NCBI GenBank assembly: GCA_001644045.1
Contig: LUUF01000083.1
Coordinates: 105,957 to 169,956 of the forward strand
DNA: 64,000 bases
Direction: 5' to 3'
Source of the DNA: Methylomonas methanica
GTDB lineage: Bacteria; Pseudomonadota; Gammaproteobacteria; Methylococcales; Methylomonadaceae
Part shown: positions 27,188-37,022 of the stretch, one piece after another
Layout of the letters: each line of letters opens with the position of its first letter
Position numbering within the stretch: position 1 is the first letter of the stretch
Made by a program: the position numbers and the translations under genes
The notes under the pieces: model-generated
What the model was told of the DNA's origin: nothing
The model's input: the letters and a program-made list of their open reading frames with translations, nothing else
Database searches by the model: none

Positions 27188-27607
27188 TCAACCAAACTTA
27201 ATTGAATCTGTAATTTCTGCTGGGTCATCAACAGCAGCTAATGCCTCATATATCGATTCATTGAGCTGCGGCGACTTGTCGGATAAAGCAAAAAGCAATG
27301 CGGAAGCAGCCCTTGCTTTAGAAAAAATATTAATTGCTTTGCTATCACCAGCTTCATCTAATTGAAAGTATAAATCGTCAAGATTAGAAACCAATAAACT
27401 GAGCCTATTTATTAAAACCTCATCAGGCAATCTATCTTCACGAATACACTGCAAGGCATTTTCAACTTCATCACCGTCTAATTCTGTGCGCGAAACAGCA
27501 ATAGAACATGCAGTGGCTACAGCCCTAAGTTGCATTGAAAAAGGTGCTTGCCTAAAAGCCAAAGCAAATTCAGGAAATGCGGGATCAAGCCGGGAAGCAG
27601 GTGTCAT
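27188..27607 (-). CDS. Small acidic protein in the RHS immunity cluster, unknown
   Basis: The 139-residue protein is acidic, predicted all alpha-helical and lacks signal or membrane segments. I recognise no family. It lies between the ComJ-like inhibitor gene (58 bases away) and the Imm1-like gene, on the same strand. Size, charge and position suggest another immunity protein, a common finding downstream of RHS toxins, but the sequence itself does not show it. Confidence 0.55.
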   Translation of the reverse strand: MTPASRLDPAFPEFALAFRQAPFSMQLRAVATACSIAVSRTELDGDEVENALQCIREDRLPDEVLINRLSLLVSNLDDLYFQLDEAGDSKAINIFSKARAASALLFALSDKSPQLNESIYEALAAVDDPAEITDSIKFG

Positions 27608-27665
27608 GTCATGAAGCTATCCTTAATTTAAGCCCGCAGTCAACCTACCTCGAAGCTATAGTAAA

Positions 27666-28139
27666 TTACGTAGCAGGACGGGCAATTAAATCAAATTCGT
27701 TTGAAAGCTCTATATCGACGTCTGCCCTGATAATCTCGAAATCTGTCTCCCCCTCATTGAAACGAATATTGATTTCTGGTACACCGCCTTCGGCATGATT
27801 AAGAAACTCGACTTGCAATGAATATTTCCCAGCTGGAATTTCTAGCGGAGACAAGTCTGAAATACTTCCGATCTCAATTTTTCCATCAAAACTTTCAAAT
27901 GGCACCCTAAATGCTCTAATACATTCAGTACCAAGCTTCTGAATTGGCTCGTTGATAAATAAATTAACTTTGTGATCACCATCCGCAAATAACGCGCGGA
28001 ACGAGACGCTGCCGGGTCTCCATGAAAAACCCTGTGAATAGTTTCGATCACTCCAGTCATTGAAGGGTTGAGCCAGCGAGCTTGCAAATATACATAGCTG
28101 GGAATATGACAAATAAATGTTTAATCCTAATTTAGACAT
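27666..28139 (-). CDS. ComJ-like inhibitor of the RHS DNase
   Basis: The 157-residue protein matches the ComJ pattern: LSYSQLCIFASSLAQPFNDW at its start, then QGFSWRPGSVSFRAL. In Bacillus ComJ inhibits the nuclease NucA. The RHS protein encoded immediately upstream ends in a NucA/NucB-like domain, and the two genes share a TAATG overlap at 28139. This is therefore the cognate immunity protein. The longer C-terminal part contains an acidic strand-rich segment. Confidence 0.8.
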   Translation of the reverse strand: MSKLGLNIYLSYSQLCIFASSLAQPFNDWSDRNYSQGFSWRPGSVSFRALFADGDHKVNLFINEPIQKLGTECIRAFRVPFESFDGKIEIGSISDLSPLEIPAGKYSLQVEFLNHAEGGVPEINIRFNEGETDFEIIRADVDIELSNEFDLIARPAT

Positions 28140-31100
28140 TAGTCAGTTACCTTGATTCTAACTTTATCTCCATTTGCGAGCCCACGACAAGCATTCCCAA
28201 TACATGCCCCTGCTGCCATATTGTCCCTTGGACTAATTGGTCTTACACTTGCGCCTGCTCCTCCCTCTTTAAACATCGCCGGAGGATACTCATCTAATTG
28301 TTTGCCGGTGACCTTGGGTATTCCGCCGATTGATGCCTCCCTGTTAGTAGATGCTGCATCACGAGCAATAGTTAGAATATCTGGATGACCAGCGTTCTGC
28401 GCATCGGCAATATGGTCCGCTGCTTCACCATATTTCGCACGAGAAATAGGTATTTCCTTCGCTACGTTTTGTACAGGAATATTATCAGCCTGCCTAGCCA
28501 AATCAACACCTTTATCAGCCCAACGTCCTATCCTGGCGGCATCGCCGATGATGCCGGCCACCGGAAACATGCCGGCTATTGAGGTGGAGGTGCCGAAGGC
28601 ATCACCCTGATAGGCGTAAATACTGGCCGCACCCAGTCCGGCGGCTTGCGAGACAACCGGCACTTCGGAGGAAGCCAATATATCCAATCCGAATTGTCCT
28701 GCACCGCCCCAACCAATCTGGCTGACAATATTGCTGGCGGTGTTGTAATAACTCGCCCCCGCACTCCAGGCATTGGAGACTTGATTGGCAAACAAACCAT
28801 TCGGATCATTGTAGTTGATCGGATTATTGCCGACGTAAGCATACCGGTTAATGCCGTCCGCATATCCAAGAGGGTCTCTTGCGGTAAACCGAGTCTGGTT
28901 CGGATCGTAATACCGCGCCCGGTAGTAAGTCAGCCCACTGGCGTCCGGTTCTCTGCCGGTGTAGCCATACTGCGGCACCGTGCCTACGCCGCCGATCTTG
29001 CTACCGTAAGCGTCGAAGCGTTGGGTGGCGGTGACGGCTTTTGTTGCGTTGGTGGTCGCCAGAGCGGAGCCCAGGCCATCCTGGTGGTAGTACTGGGCCG
29101 TCGCCGTCGGCAGGTTGACGTTGCCGGTTAGCCTTGCCAGGGGGTGGTCTGTGCCGGCCTGAACGTAAACGGCATTGGCCGTGCTCCAGCCTGTTTGTGG
29201 ATATTCAGCGTAGATATTCTGTCCGTCGTACAAATAGTTGGTGGTGGTGGTAGCGCCTTCGGTTTTCTGGGTACGGCGGCCTTGGTCGTCGTATTTAAAG
29301 CTGCCGGTGGTGACGGCGTTGACTTGGATTTGATTGAGTCGATTGAAGCTGTCGTAGCCGGTTTGGTTCTGAGTGCTACCCGCGCAGACCGTATCGCTGG
29401 TTCTGGTGACTGTTGTGCCGCTGCATTTTTTGGTTTGCTGGCCGCTGTTGTCGTACAGGTAGGCTTCCAGCAAGCTCCCGCTCAGGTTGGTTTGGCGGAC
29501 TTCGGTCAGTTGGTTGGCCGCATCGTGTTTGTAGGCCGTGGTGCTGGTGGCCGGGACGCCGATTTGCTTTTGCACCCGGTTGCCGTAAACGTCGTGACTA
29601 AAGCTTTGGGTTTGGGCGGTGGTGCCGTTTTGGACTTGGGTCAACCGGTCCAGCGCGTCATAGCTGTAGGTGTAGCCGAGGGTGGCTTGGCCGGATAAGG
29701 TTTCCTGGTTGGTTTTCCTTCTGCCCAGGCCGTCATAGCTGTATTGGCTTTGTTGGATGACCGTCGCGGCGTTTTTGTGGGCGATGTTGTTGAGACTGTT
29801 GTCGGCGTTCCATGCCAGGGTTTGATCGATGCCGTTGGGATAACGGGCTTCGACCAGTCTGCCACCGTTGTCGTAATCGAAGGTGTAATGGTCGAAGTTG
29901 GGCGCCCACAAGCTGATTAGCCGGCCCACTTCGTCATACAGGTAGTAAGTGCCGCGACCATCGTTATCGGTCAGGCTGTCCAGCTGGCCGCCGGGGCTCC
30001 AGGCGTAGCTGAGGTTTTTTTGGCCTCGGCTGTCGGTAACGTCTTGCAGACGGTGGGCGGCGTCGTACGCGTAGTCGTAGGCCACTTCGAGCTGGCTGCC
30101 CGGCGTCGGGCTCCAGGTTTCGGCGCGGGTGGTTTGCCCTAGCGGGTTGCGGGTGTAGTCGATCTTTCTGCCGTCTTCGGCGGTGGCGCTGAGCAGTTGG
30201 TGGCCGTAGTCCCAGACGTAAGTCAGGGTGTGGCCGGCTGCGCCAGGCGTTTGCACGGTCTTGACGTTGTTGTTCAGGTCGTAGCTGAAGGTGGTGACCT
30301 GGCCCAAGGCATCGGTTTCAGTGAGTTTGCGGCCAAAGTCGTCATATTGAAAGCTGACCTGGGTGGCGACGGTGTCGCTGCTGCTCGCGCCGGTGTCGGC
30401 GTTGATGGCCGTGCCGCCGTCAGCAGTAGTCTGGCCGGCTTGAATGGTTTTCAGATTGCCCAGGTTGTCATAGCTGTAGCGGGTCAGTGGCCGTATGCTT
30501 TGGTTGAAGGTGGCACTGGTGGGGTTTTGGTCGACATAGGCCGGACCTGCCACGCGGATCAATTGGCCCAGGGCGTTATAGGTATTCAGGCTATCGCGAG
30601 CGGTTTCACTGGAACCCGCCGCCGGGGTATCGGTGGTTTTGACGACGTGGCCCAGCGCGTCGTAGTCGAACTGGCGGATTTGACCCAGGGTGTAGCTGGC
30701 GATCTTGGGTTGGGTAACCGTTTTCAGGCGACCGTCTTGTGCGGCGTTCCAATAGCTGTAAAGCGTGCTATTGCCGTTGGGGTCGGTGACGGCTTTGACC
30801 CGGCCGGCGGCATCCAGCTTGCGGCTGACGTTGTGCCCGGCTTTGTCGTAGGCCTTGGTCCAGCGGTTGACGGCGTCGTAATCGAAACCCAGGGTGTAGT
30901 TGTCCGGGTCGGTGATTTGGGTCAGGTTGCCGGCGGCATCGTATTGGTACTGACTGACGTGGCCGCCGGCGTCCAGGGTTTGCTCAAGGCGACCGACGGT
31001 ATCATAGTGGCGGTAGGCGCTGTCCCATAGTCGGATTTTGCCGTTTTGGCTCAGTTCCAGTTCGTTAGCCGTCAGGCGGCCATCGCCATCGTAGAAGTAA

Positions 31101-34100
31101 TTACGCGGGTGGCCGGCGGCATCGGTGCCGGTCAGCGGCAGGTTGTCGGCGTCGTAACTGCTGCTGACGGTTTGCCAGTCGGCGTCTATGCCAAGTGTTT
31201 GCCGGCCCAGGTTGTCGAATTGCAGCGTGGCGGTATCGGTGGTGTCGGATGCATTGATTAGGCCGTCGCCGGTCTTGTCGCCCTGGCGGGCGAGCTGGGT
31301 GGGATACAGGGTGTTGGCATCGTAAGTGGTGGTAACGGTCGGTCCCGTGCCGCCGGCAAAGTTGCCCAGCGTGGCGCCGCTGAAGTCGCGTAAGGTCTTG
31401 GTTTGGGTGGGTTGACCGGTGGCGGCGTCGACATTGCGTTTAGTCCAGGCAACGATGTTGGCCAAGGCCGGGGTGGTGCCGGCGGTCGGCGCGATGCCGG
31501 CTTTTAAGCGGACGCTATCGGTCAGGTTGCCTTTGGCGTCGTATTTGAGCAGAGTCCAGTTGCCCTTGGCGTCCTTGATGCGCTGCGGGGCGTTGAAGGT
31601 GGTGAAATCGTAGTATTCAGTAGTGGCGCCGGAGGGCTGGGTGATGCGGGTGACGTTGCCGACGCCGTCGTATTGGTATTGCGCCTGCAAACCCGCCGGG
31701 TCGGTTTCGCTGAGGCGATTGAAGGCTTTTGCGGGATCGGAATCGTAACTGTAAGTGTGTGCGGCGCCGGCTTCGTCGACGATGCGCAGCGGATTGCCGT
31801 TGGCATCAAAGGTATGCCGGCGTTCCAAGCCGCGTTCGTTGACGGTGACGGTTTCGCGGCGGAAGTCTTGATAACGGAAGGTGGTGGTCTCGGGCAACAG
31901 CGTGCCGTTATTATGCCGTTGGTGGCGGAACACCCGACCATCGACGTAGTAGGAAAAGCGCATGCCTTCGCCTTGCGGGGCGGTGGTGGTTTTCAGGGCA
32001 TGGTTCAGATTTTGGCCGTCGGCGCTGCTGTAATAGGCATAGGTGACCGGCGCATGCTGACTGGCGACAGCCAGCGGGCTTTTGTAGCTGGTCAGGTTGC
32101 CGTTGCCGTCGTAGCCGTATTGATGGGTGGCCAGCACGCCGCCGCCGATGGCTAACACTTGCACTTGGTCGATGCGATTAGCCGTGTAATGAAACGCCAG
32201 TTTACGGCCCGGGCCGTCGGTCACCGTACACAGCAAGTTGCCGCAACCGGTGTTGTAAGCCAGGCTCAGGGTGTTGAGGTTGCGATCCTTGATGGTCAGC
32301 AAACGGGCCGCTTGCCCGGCGGTGACGCCGGTATTACTCTCGAAGCCGTAGCGCAGGCCGTTCTTTTCGGTGACGCTCCAGCTGCCGTCGGCTTCGCGTT
32401 TCAGCGCGGTATACATGCCGGGCGCGGCCTGGAAGGGACTGTTGACCGGCACACTGCTGCCGGCCAGACGAAAGAAACGTTCTGCGCCGCTGCCGTCCAG
32501 CCAGCCGACTTTCACAAAACCGCCGTCTACGCCGTAAAAGTTCAGTTTGTGGTTGAAGCTGTGGGTCCAACCGAAACCCAAGGGGCCATCCTGGGGATTG
32601 CGGCTGTTGTAGTTGCGTTCAAATACCAAGGGCAAGCCCCGGCCCGGTAAGGAAATATCCTTTTCGCTGTGGTACAGATTGCCGGTGGCCAGGTTGACCG
32701 GGTCGCCACCCCAGCTTTGCAACCAGTTTAAGCCGTTGGACAGCGTGGTGGAGTTGATCGGGAAGTTGCTGAAGAAGTTGCTGGGCAGGTAGCTATCGCG
32801 CGGAAAGCTGGTGGCGACCGGGGTGGGGTTGACCAGTGCCCAGCCGCCGCCCAGTTTATTGATCATCGCGGAGATATAGCCCTTGGCTTGGTTTTCAGCC
32901 ATGAAAACCCCACCATTCCATGGTTGCAGATTGTTGTTGGTTTGACCGTCGGTGTAGGCGATTTTTTTCTTGGACACCGTCACTGTGGCGCCGTCGCTAA
33001 CGTAGGCCGTAATGTTGACTTTAAATGGATCCATACTGGTATCCATCAACGTCGACCAGTCGCCGATATTGGCCGAGTTCAGCGTGACCAACGGATTGGC
33101 GCCGCCCGATTCACCGGCAAACTGCAACCCCCGCACCGTCGAGACGGCATCGGTACGAATCAGTTCCTGCCAAATAAAGTACTCGTAGGCCGACAGGGTA
33201 TAAGCCGATAATTTAAAGGTTGACCATATCTCGTTGCGTAAAGTAGCGCTATCAGTTGCCGTCGTATCGAGTTTTACGAACTGGGCCAGACCGCCCTTGA
33301 CATCGATATAAGGGCCGCTCGGGTGTACCGCAAAAGGCAAGTCGAACAGGTAATCGACCTTGAGACCGGCTGCGGTCAGGCCCAGATGAGTACCGCTTTC
33401 GCCGCTGACCCCTTGCAGTTCGCCCAGCCGTTGGTTGGCATCGGTGACATAGCGCAGGTATTTCAGCAAGGCGATATGCAACAGTTCGCCTTCGGTATTA
33501 TCGTAATTGGCAGCGTTAGCCGGCGTCGGCGCCGTGGGCGCGGCTTGCACCGATTGGATCAATCGGTCGGACCGTTCCGCCAACAGACGATCCGAACCTT
33601 GGCGGGCGTAGGCCATCAGCGCGTGATGGGCGCCGGCTTTCAAATTGGTGTAGACGGTTTTGTTGAAACAATGCTGATCGGAGTCGGGCGCGCTGTTGGC
33701 GGGGTCATCATTGGGACATGAGGGGCTACGCGAGGTGTCATCCAAGTTGACCTTCATGATCAACCGATGCTCCGTACCCAAGGCGATGGAACCGGTACCC
33801 GTCGTTTGGATTACGCCGTCGACTTTGATAACTGGATGGAGATTAACCAGGCTCGGCGGGGTGGCCAGATCGCCGTTCCAGTTGTTCCAGAGGGTTTGCG
33901 AGGCGGCATCCGGCACATAGGATAGCGTCACCCGCTGATGAACGATGGACGGCAGCGACAGGATTTGCTCGGCGACCAGATCGGTGCCGCTACTATCTTT
34001 GACTTTGATGGACAGGCGATAGCGGTGGCTATTCGGCAGACTAGCGATTTCAGATGAACTGGTGCCGGCCCAACTGCCGTATTGCACCACTTGGTAAGGT

Positions 34101-35593
34101 AAGGTGATCGGCAAAATGTCATAGGTTCTGGCGATTTGTTTGCCCAGATAGGGTACGTCCAACAAGGTGTTATCCGCGTTCAGGCCCTTGATGTAGGTTT
34201 CGACCTGAGACTCGTACCGTTCATGCGGCAGGGTATGGGTACGACCGGCCAGATAACCGGTGGCGCTGTAGTCAAAGGCAACGTTCTGTTGAACACCGGC
34301 GATGCCAGGTTGATAGGTTTTGTCCTTGAAACTGGGGTCTAGCGGAATCCAGCGATAGCCCGTGTTGTCGGCAGACGCGCCCCGGTAATTGCCGTAAGGC
34401 AAACAGGCTTCCACCCATACGTGGCGTAATTGGATGCCGTTCGCATAGGAGCCGGCGCCGGGATTTTGATTGGTAGCCAAGATGGACGCGGCTGCCTGAT
34501 AGGTTTTAGCGCCGATCCAACGTGGGCCTCTACCGTTAGCACCTAGGTTCGAGGCGTCGCTTACCTGGATGTCGCCCAATACATAGCGAGACGGTATGTT
34601 AGAAGCGCGCAGCAGTGCGATCAGCAACGACGCTTGGTCGGTGGCGCCGCCAGCATTGCTGTACAAGGTGCCGAGTGAGCCTTTCATCGATCCGAAGTAA
34701 GGTTCGAAACGGATGTTGTTATAAACGTACTGGTATAGTTTGACCGGCGAGTAATTCAGTTTCGCGGCAAGATCTCGGATTTCCTGGGAGATAACCACGT
34801 CTTCCGTCGCGGCCAAATCGGTCGGCGCGTAACCGCAGGCCACCGCTTCGTTGGGCGTCGTCGGCACCGCCGCTTCAGCCGGCGTCCCCAACATATCCAG
34901 CAGAAAAACATAGGTTGGCATATCGGGTTTGAATGGCCCGGCGCTCAGATAGCGCGGTAATTTTTTACTCGGTTCAATCGGTGTGGGTGTTACCTCGGTG
35001 CCCAGTCGGTTAGTGGGCGTGGGTATCGCTTCGGGCGTGGTCTCGGCGGTTTGTCCACGGCGGTGCAAAGCACGCAGCTCGGCCTTGGCGTTGCCCAAAG
35101 CGCGATGGCGGGCACCGTCCTCGCGAGCCGACGAAAAGCCCGATAGTGATCGATTAATACGGTCGAAGCGTTGCGCGACCTGCTTGGCATAACGGTCGAA
35201 GGCATCCAATTTGTCGGGCTGTTTCATCCCGGCCAGTGTGGAACGCATCCGGTCGAGTTCGGCTTCCACGTCCTGGCGTAAATCCGCGATTTCAAAGCGT
35301 TTGCCTTCCAATAGTTCTTGTTTGGAGGGCAGCCGGTTGGCTTGACCGGCCTGCTGTAATTGGTCTTCGCTATCCGCCTCGTCGATCAATTCGGCGGCCT
35401 CGTCCAGATGCTCGCGCAGTTGCTGCGCTAGGGCGTTGCCCGGCTGTTGATGCACCTTGAGCAGCGATTGCACCACGGCCTCCGGCAAAGCGGTTGGGTC
35501 TTGCGGCGCGGCGTATGGCGTTGAGGTCGCGAGGAAGCCCTGGCACAGCATAACGAACGCCAGTAGAAAGCGAAAACGTGAGACGGGTGACAT
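28139..35593 (-). CDS. Giant RHS-repeat protein with transglutaminase-like domain and NucA/NucB-type DNase tip
   Basis: The 2484-residue protein starts at ATG 35593 after AAGGAA, with a Sec-type signal peptide ending near AAPQD. Then follow a helical region (about residues 30-190) and a transglutaminase-like domain near residue 300-430. The latter keeps the later His (HVWVEACLP) and Asp (IPLDPSF) but has ATDQAS where the catalytic Cys is expected. A DUF6531-type start (DPVNLATGNLYHSEKDISLPG) leads into many YD repeats. The RHS core ends at RARYYDPNQTRFTARDPLGY and NNPINYNDPNG. The variable tip ends YPPAMFKEGGAGASVR, DNMAAGACIGNACR and GDKVRI, the NucA/NucB DNase signature. It is probably an exported contact-dependent or surface toxin. 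Confidence 0.88.
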   Translation of the reverse strand: MSPVSRFRFLLAFVMLCQGFLATSTPYAAPQDPTALPEAVVQSLLKVHQQPGNALAQQLREHLDEAAELIDEADSEDQLQQAGQANRLPSKQELLEGKRFEIADLRQDVEAELDRMRSTLAGMKQPDKLDAFDRYAKQVAQRFDRINRSLSGFSSAREDGARHRALGNAKAELRALHRRGQTAETTPEAIPTPTNRLGTEVTPTPIEPSKKLPRYLSAGPFKPDMPTYVFLLDMLGTPAEAAVPTTPNEAVACGYAPTDLAATEDVVISQEIRDLAAKLNYSPVKLYQYVYNNIRFEPYFGSMKGSLGTLYSNAGGATDQASLLIALLRASNIPSRYVLGDIQVSDASNLGANGRGPRWIGAKTYQAAASILATNQNPGAGSYANGIQLRHVWVEACLPYGNYRGASADNTGYRWIPLDPSFKDKTYQPGIAGVQQNVAFDYSATGYLAGRTHTLPHERYESQVETYIKGLNADNTLLDVPYLGKQIARTYDILPITLPYQVVQYGSWAGTSSSEIASLPNSHRYRLSIKVKDSSGTDLVAEQILSLPSIVHQRVTLSYVPDAASQTLWNNWNGDLATPPSLVNLHPVIKVDGVIQTTGTGSIALGTEHRLIMKVNLDDTSRSPSCPNDDPANSAPDSDQHCFNKTVYTNLKAGAHHALMAYARQGSDRLLAERSDRLIQSVQAAPTAPTPANAANYDNTEGELLHIALLKYLRYVTDANQRLGELQGVSGESGTHLGLTAAGLKVDYLFDLPFAVHPSGPYIDVKGGLAQFVKLDTTATDSATLRNEIWSTFKLSAYTLSAYEYFIWQELIRTDAVSTVRGLQFAGESGGANPLVTLNSANIGDWSTLMDTSMDPFKVNITAYVSDGATVTVSKKKIAYTDGQTNNNLQPWNGGVFMAENQAKGYISAMINKLGGGWALVNPTPVATSFPRDSYLPSNFFSNFPINSTTLSNGLNWLQSWGGDPVNLATGNLYHSEKDISLPGRGLPLVFERNYNSRNPQDGPLGFGWTHSFNHKLNFYGVDGGFVKVGWLDGSGAERFFRLAGSSVPVNSPFQAAPGMYTALKREADGSWSVTEKNGLRYGFESNTGVTAGQAARLLTIKDRNLNTLSLAYNTGCGNLLCTVTDGPGRKLAFHYTANRIDQVQVLAIGGGVLATHQYGYDGNGNLTSYKSPLAVASQHAPVTYAYYSSADGQNLNHALKTTTAPQGEGMRFSYYVDGRVFRHQRHNNGTLLPETTTFRYQDFRRETVTVNERGLERRHTFDANGNPLRIVDEAGAAHTYSYDSDPAKAFNRLSETDPAGLQAQYQYDGVGNVTRITQPSGATTEYYDFTTFNAPQRIKDAKGNWTLLKYDAKGNLTDSVRLKAGIAPTAGTTPALANIVAWTKRNVDAATGQPTQTKTLRDFSGATLGNFAGGTGPTVTTTYDANTLYPTQLARQGDKTGDGLINASDTTDTATLQFDNLGRQTLGIDADWQTVSSSYDADNLPLTGTDAAGHPRNYFYDGDGRLTANELELSQNGKIRLWDSAYRHYDTVGRLEQTLDAGGHVSQYQYDAAGNLTQITDPDNYTLGFDYDAVNRWTKAYDKAGHNVSRKLDAAGRVKAVTDPNGNSTLYSYWNAAQDGRLKTVTQPKIASYTLGQIRQFDYDALGHVVKTTDTPAAGSSETARDSLNTYNALGQLIRVAGPAYVDQNPTSATFNQSIRPLTRYSYDNLGNLKTIQAGQTTADGGTAINADTGASSSDTVATQVSFQYDDFGRKLTETDALGQVTTFSYDLNNNVKTVQTPGAAGHTLTYVWDYGHQLLSATAEDGRKIDYTRNPLGQTTRAETWSPTPGSQLEVAYDYAYDAAHRLQDVTDSRGQKNLSYAWSPGGQLDSLTDNDGRGTYYLYDEVGRLISLWAPNFDHYTFDYDNGGRLVEARYPNGIDQTLAWNADNSLNNIAHKNAATVIQQSQYSYDGLGRRKTNQETLSGQATLGYTYSYDALDRLTQVQNGTTAQTQSFSHDVYGNRVQKQIGVPATSTTAYKHDAANQLTEVRQTNLSGSLLEAYLYDNSGQQTKKCSGTTVTRTSDTVCAGSTQNQTGYDSFNRLNQIQVNAVTTGSFKYDDQGRRTQKTEGATTTTNYLYDGQNIYAEYPQTGWSTANAVYVQAGTDHPLARLTGNVNLPTATAQYYHQDGLGSALATTNATKAVTATQRFDAYGSKIGGVGTVPQYGYTGREPDASGLTYYRARYYDPNQTRFTARDPLGYADGINRYAYVGNNPINYNDPNGLFANQVSNAWSAGASYYNTASNIVSQIGWGGAGQFGLDILASSEVPVVSQAAGLGAASIYAYQGDAFGTSTSIAGMFPVAGIIGDAARIGRWADKGVDLARQADNIPVQNVAKEIPISRAKYGEAADHIADAQNAGHPDILTIARDAASTNREASIGGIPKVTGKQLDEYPPAMFKEGGAGASVRPISPRDNMAAGACIGNACRGLANGDKVRIKVTD

Positions 35594-35621
35594 GGAAAGT
35601 TCCTTGGCAGAGCCTATGGAT

Positions 35622-37022
35622 TTAGCGAGGGTCGCGTGTTTTATGTTGCTCAATATGCCGCATGATGTGGAAAAGCAGCCCCCCCATGATCAGCATAGCC
35701 CAGGTCGGTAGTGCCGGCACTTGGGTGGGCTCACCGGGCTCCGCCACTTCAATTTGATTAGTGACAGAGGTGTGCATATCGGCCGCCAGCACTTCGTAGG
35801 TAAAATTATAAAAACCTAGCGCCGTGGGTATGCCGGTAATCTGGCCGGTATTGTTATCCAGGCTGAGACCATCCGGCAGCTGGCCTGAACTTAATAACCA
35901 GCTGTAGGGTGGCGCACCGTCATTGGCGGTCAGCGTTGAGAGATAGGGCTGGTCGATGATGGCCTTGGTTAAAGGGATGGCCGTGGTAACACCGGCAATG
36001 CTGCGACCATTGCCCTTTAACAAACCAAAGGCATCGGGCACGTTGGGATTTGTGCCGAGCAAGGCCTGTGTCTCCGTGCCGTCCGGCAAGCCGTCGTTAT
36101 CGGTATCGGCCAATGTGGCTGCCGGGAGTGCGGCTAAGGTCAACGTGGTCAGCAATGCATCACCGCCGCCCCAACTGCCGTCGGCTTGTTGCTGAGCGAT
36201 CAGAAAGTTCTGAGCGCTTACGGCGGCGGGGTCGTTGGCGCCGGCCACGGTTACCAGCGCTCGATAAGCCTGCGCGGTTTCCAAAACGGTACCGGCGCTG
36301 CCTTCACCGAAACCGCCACCGGGTGTTTTCTGTTGAGTTTTCAGCCAAGCAATCCCGGAAGTTATATAGCTAAATACGGAAATGGGGTTACTGATTTGAT
36401 CATTGGTACAGTCAACTGAATATCCGTTGTATCGCTGAAGTGCTATCAAATTGAATGCCGTTGGGGTGATTCGGCTTGGTGGGATCCCAGTGTCTGATTT
36501 TATATATGGCCAGCCAAAATCAGTGTTCTGTTGTCCATAAATAAAACAAACGGCATTAAATTCCGATGTGTAAGTAGTTCCAGTTTGTTTGATAGCTTCC
36601 AAAGCCAGAGATGTATCGGGAGAACTGCCATCGAAGTGATCGTAAGCCCCCCAGCTCTGGGAGGTGTCGTTACGTAACGCGATCAGTCGACTCATCAATC
36701 CTGAGACATCACGACCTGCTTTATAGAGCGCGATGGCTTGGCGAGCTAAGGCATCCGTGCTATAGGCTTCATGATTTTGCATCCAGGCCACGCCTTTTGC
36801 ATACGTATCGCTTTTGGTCATGCCGGCATTAACCAAGGCTTCTACCGCAGCGGCAGTTTCCGCCATCTCCAATCCCGGCGTCCCCTGCCAACTGCCGTCG
36901 CCGTTCTGGTGGGTGATCAGCCAGGCCATGGCTTTGAGACGGGCATCGTCGACGGGTGCTGCCAAGGTGGCTGTTGCCATGAGAAAGCCAGAGCACACTG
37001 CAGCAAATCTTAAATGTTTCAT
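35622..37022 (-). CDS. Alpha/alpha-toroid surface protein with IPTL-CTERM sorting tail
   Basis: The 466-residue protein has a signal peptide cleaved near TLAAPVDD and then prenyltransferase/squalene-oxidase-type repeats (NGDGSWQG, GGFGEGSAG, DGSWGGGD) up to about residue 300. A calcium-binding DTDNDGLPDGTET and a putative Ig fold (IDQPYLSTLTANDGAPPYSW) follow. The C-terminus reads VPALPTWAMLIMGGLLFHIMR then a basic tail, a variant of the IPTLxxWG-CTERM signal recognised by exosortase H. The second ATG (37022) is favoured, seven to eight bases after GGGAGA. It is the first gene of the cluster, 28 bases before the RHS gene, and the only visible substrate of the XrtH encoded downstream. Confidence 0.82.
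   Translation of the reverse strand: MKHLRFAAVCSGFLMATATLAAPVDDARLKAMAWLITHQNGDGSWQGTPGLEMAETAAAVEALVNAGMTKSDTYAKGVAWMQNHEAYSTDALARQAIALYKAGRDVSGLMSRLIALRNDTSQSWGAYDHFDGSSPDTSLALEAIKQTGTTYTSEFNAVCFIYGQQNTDFGWPYIKSDTGIPPSRITPTAFNLIALQRYNGYSVDCTNDQISNPISVFSYITSGIAWLKTQQKTPGGGFGEGSAGTVLETAQAYRALVTVAGANDPAAVSAQNFLIAQQQADGSWGGGDALLTTLTLAALPAATLADTDNDGLPDGTETQALLGTNPNVPDAFGLLKGNGRSIAGVTTAIPLTKAIIDQPYLSTLTANDGAPPYSWLLSSGQLPDGLSLDNNTGQITGIPTALGFYNFTYEVLAADMHTSVTNQIEVAEPGEPTQVPALPTWAMLIMGGLLFHIMRHIEQHKTRDPR

Noticed and set aside
29144..32155. Several long plus-strand frames opposite the RHS gene
   Set aside because: They mirror the YD repeats of the minus-strand RHS gene; Gly/Val-rich shadows produced by its codon pattern.
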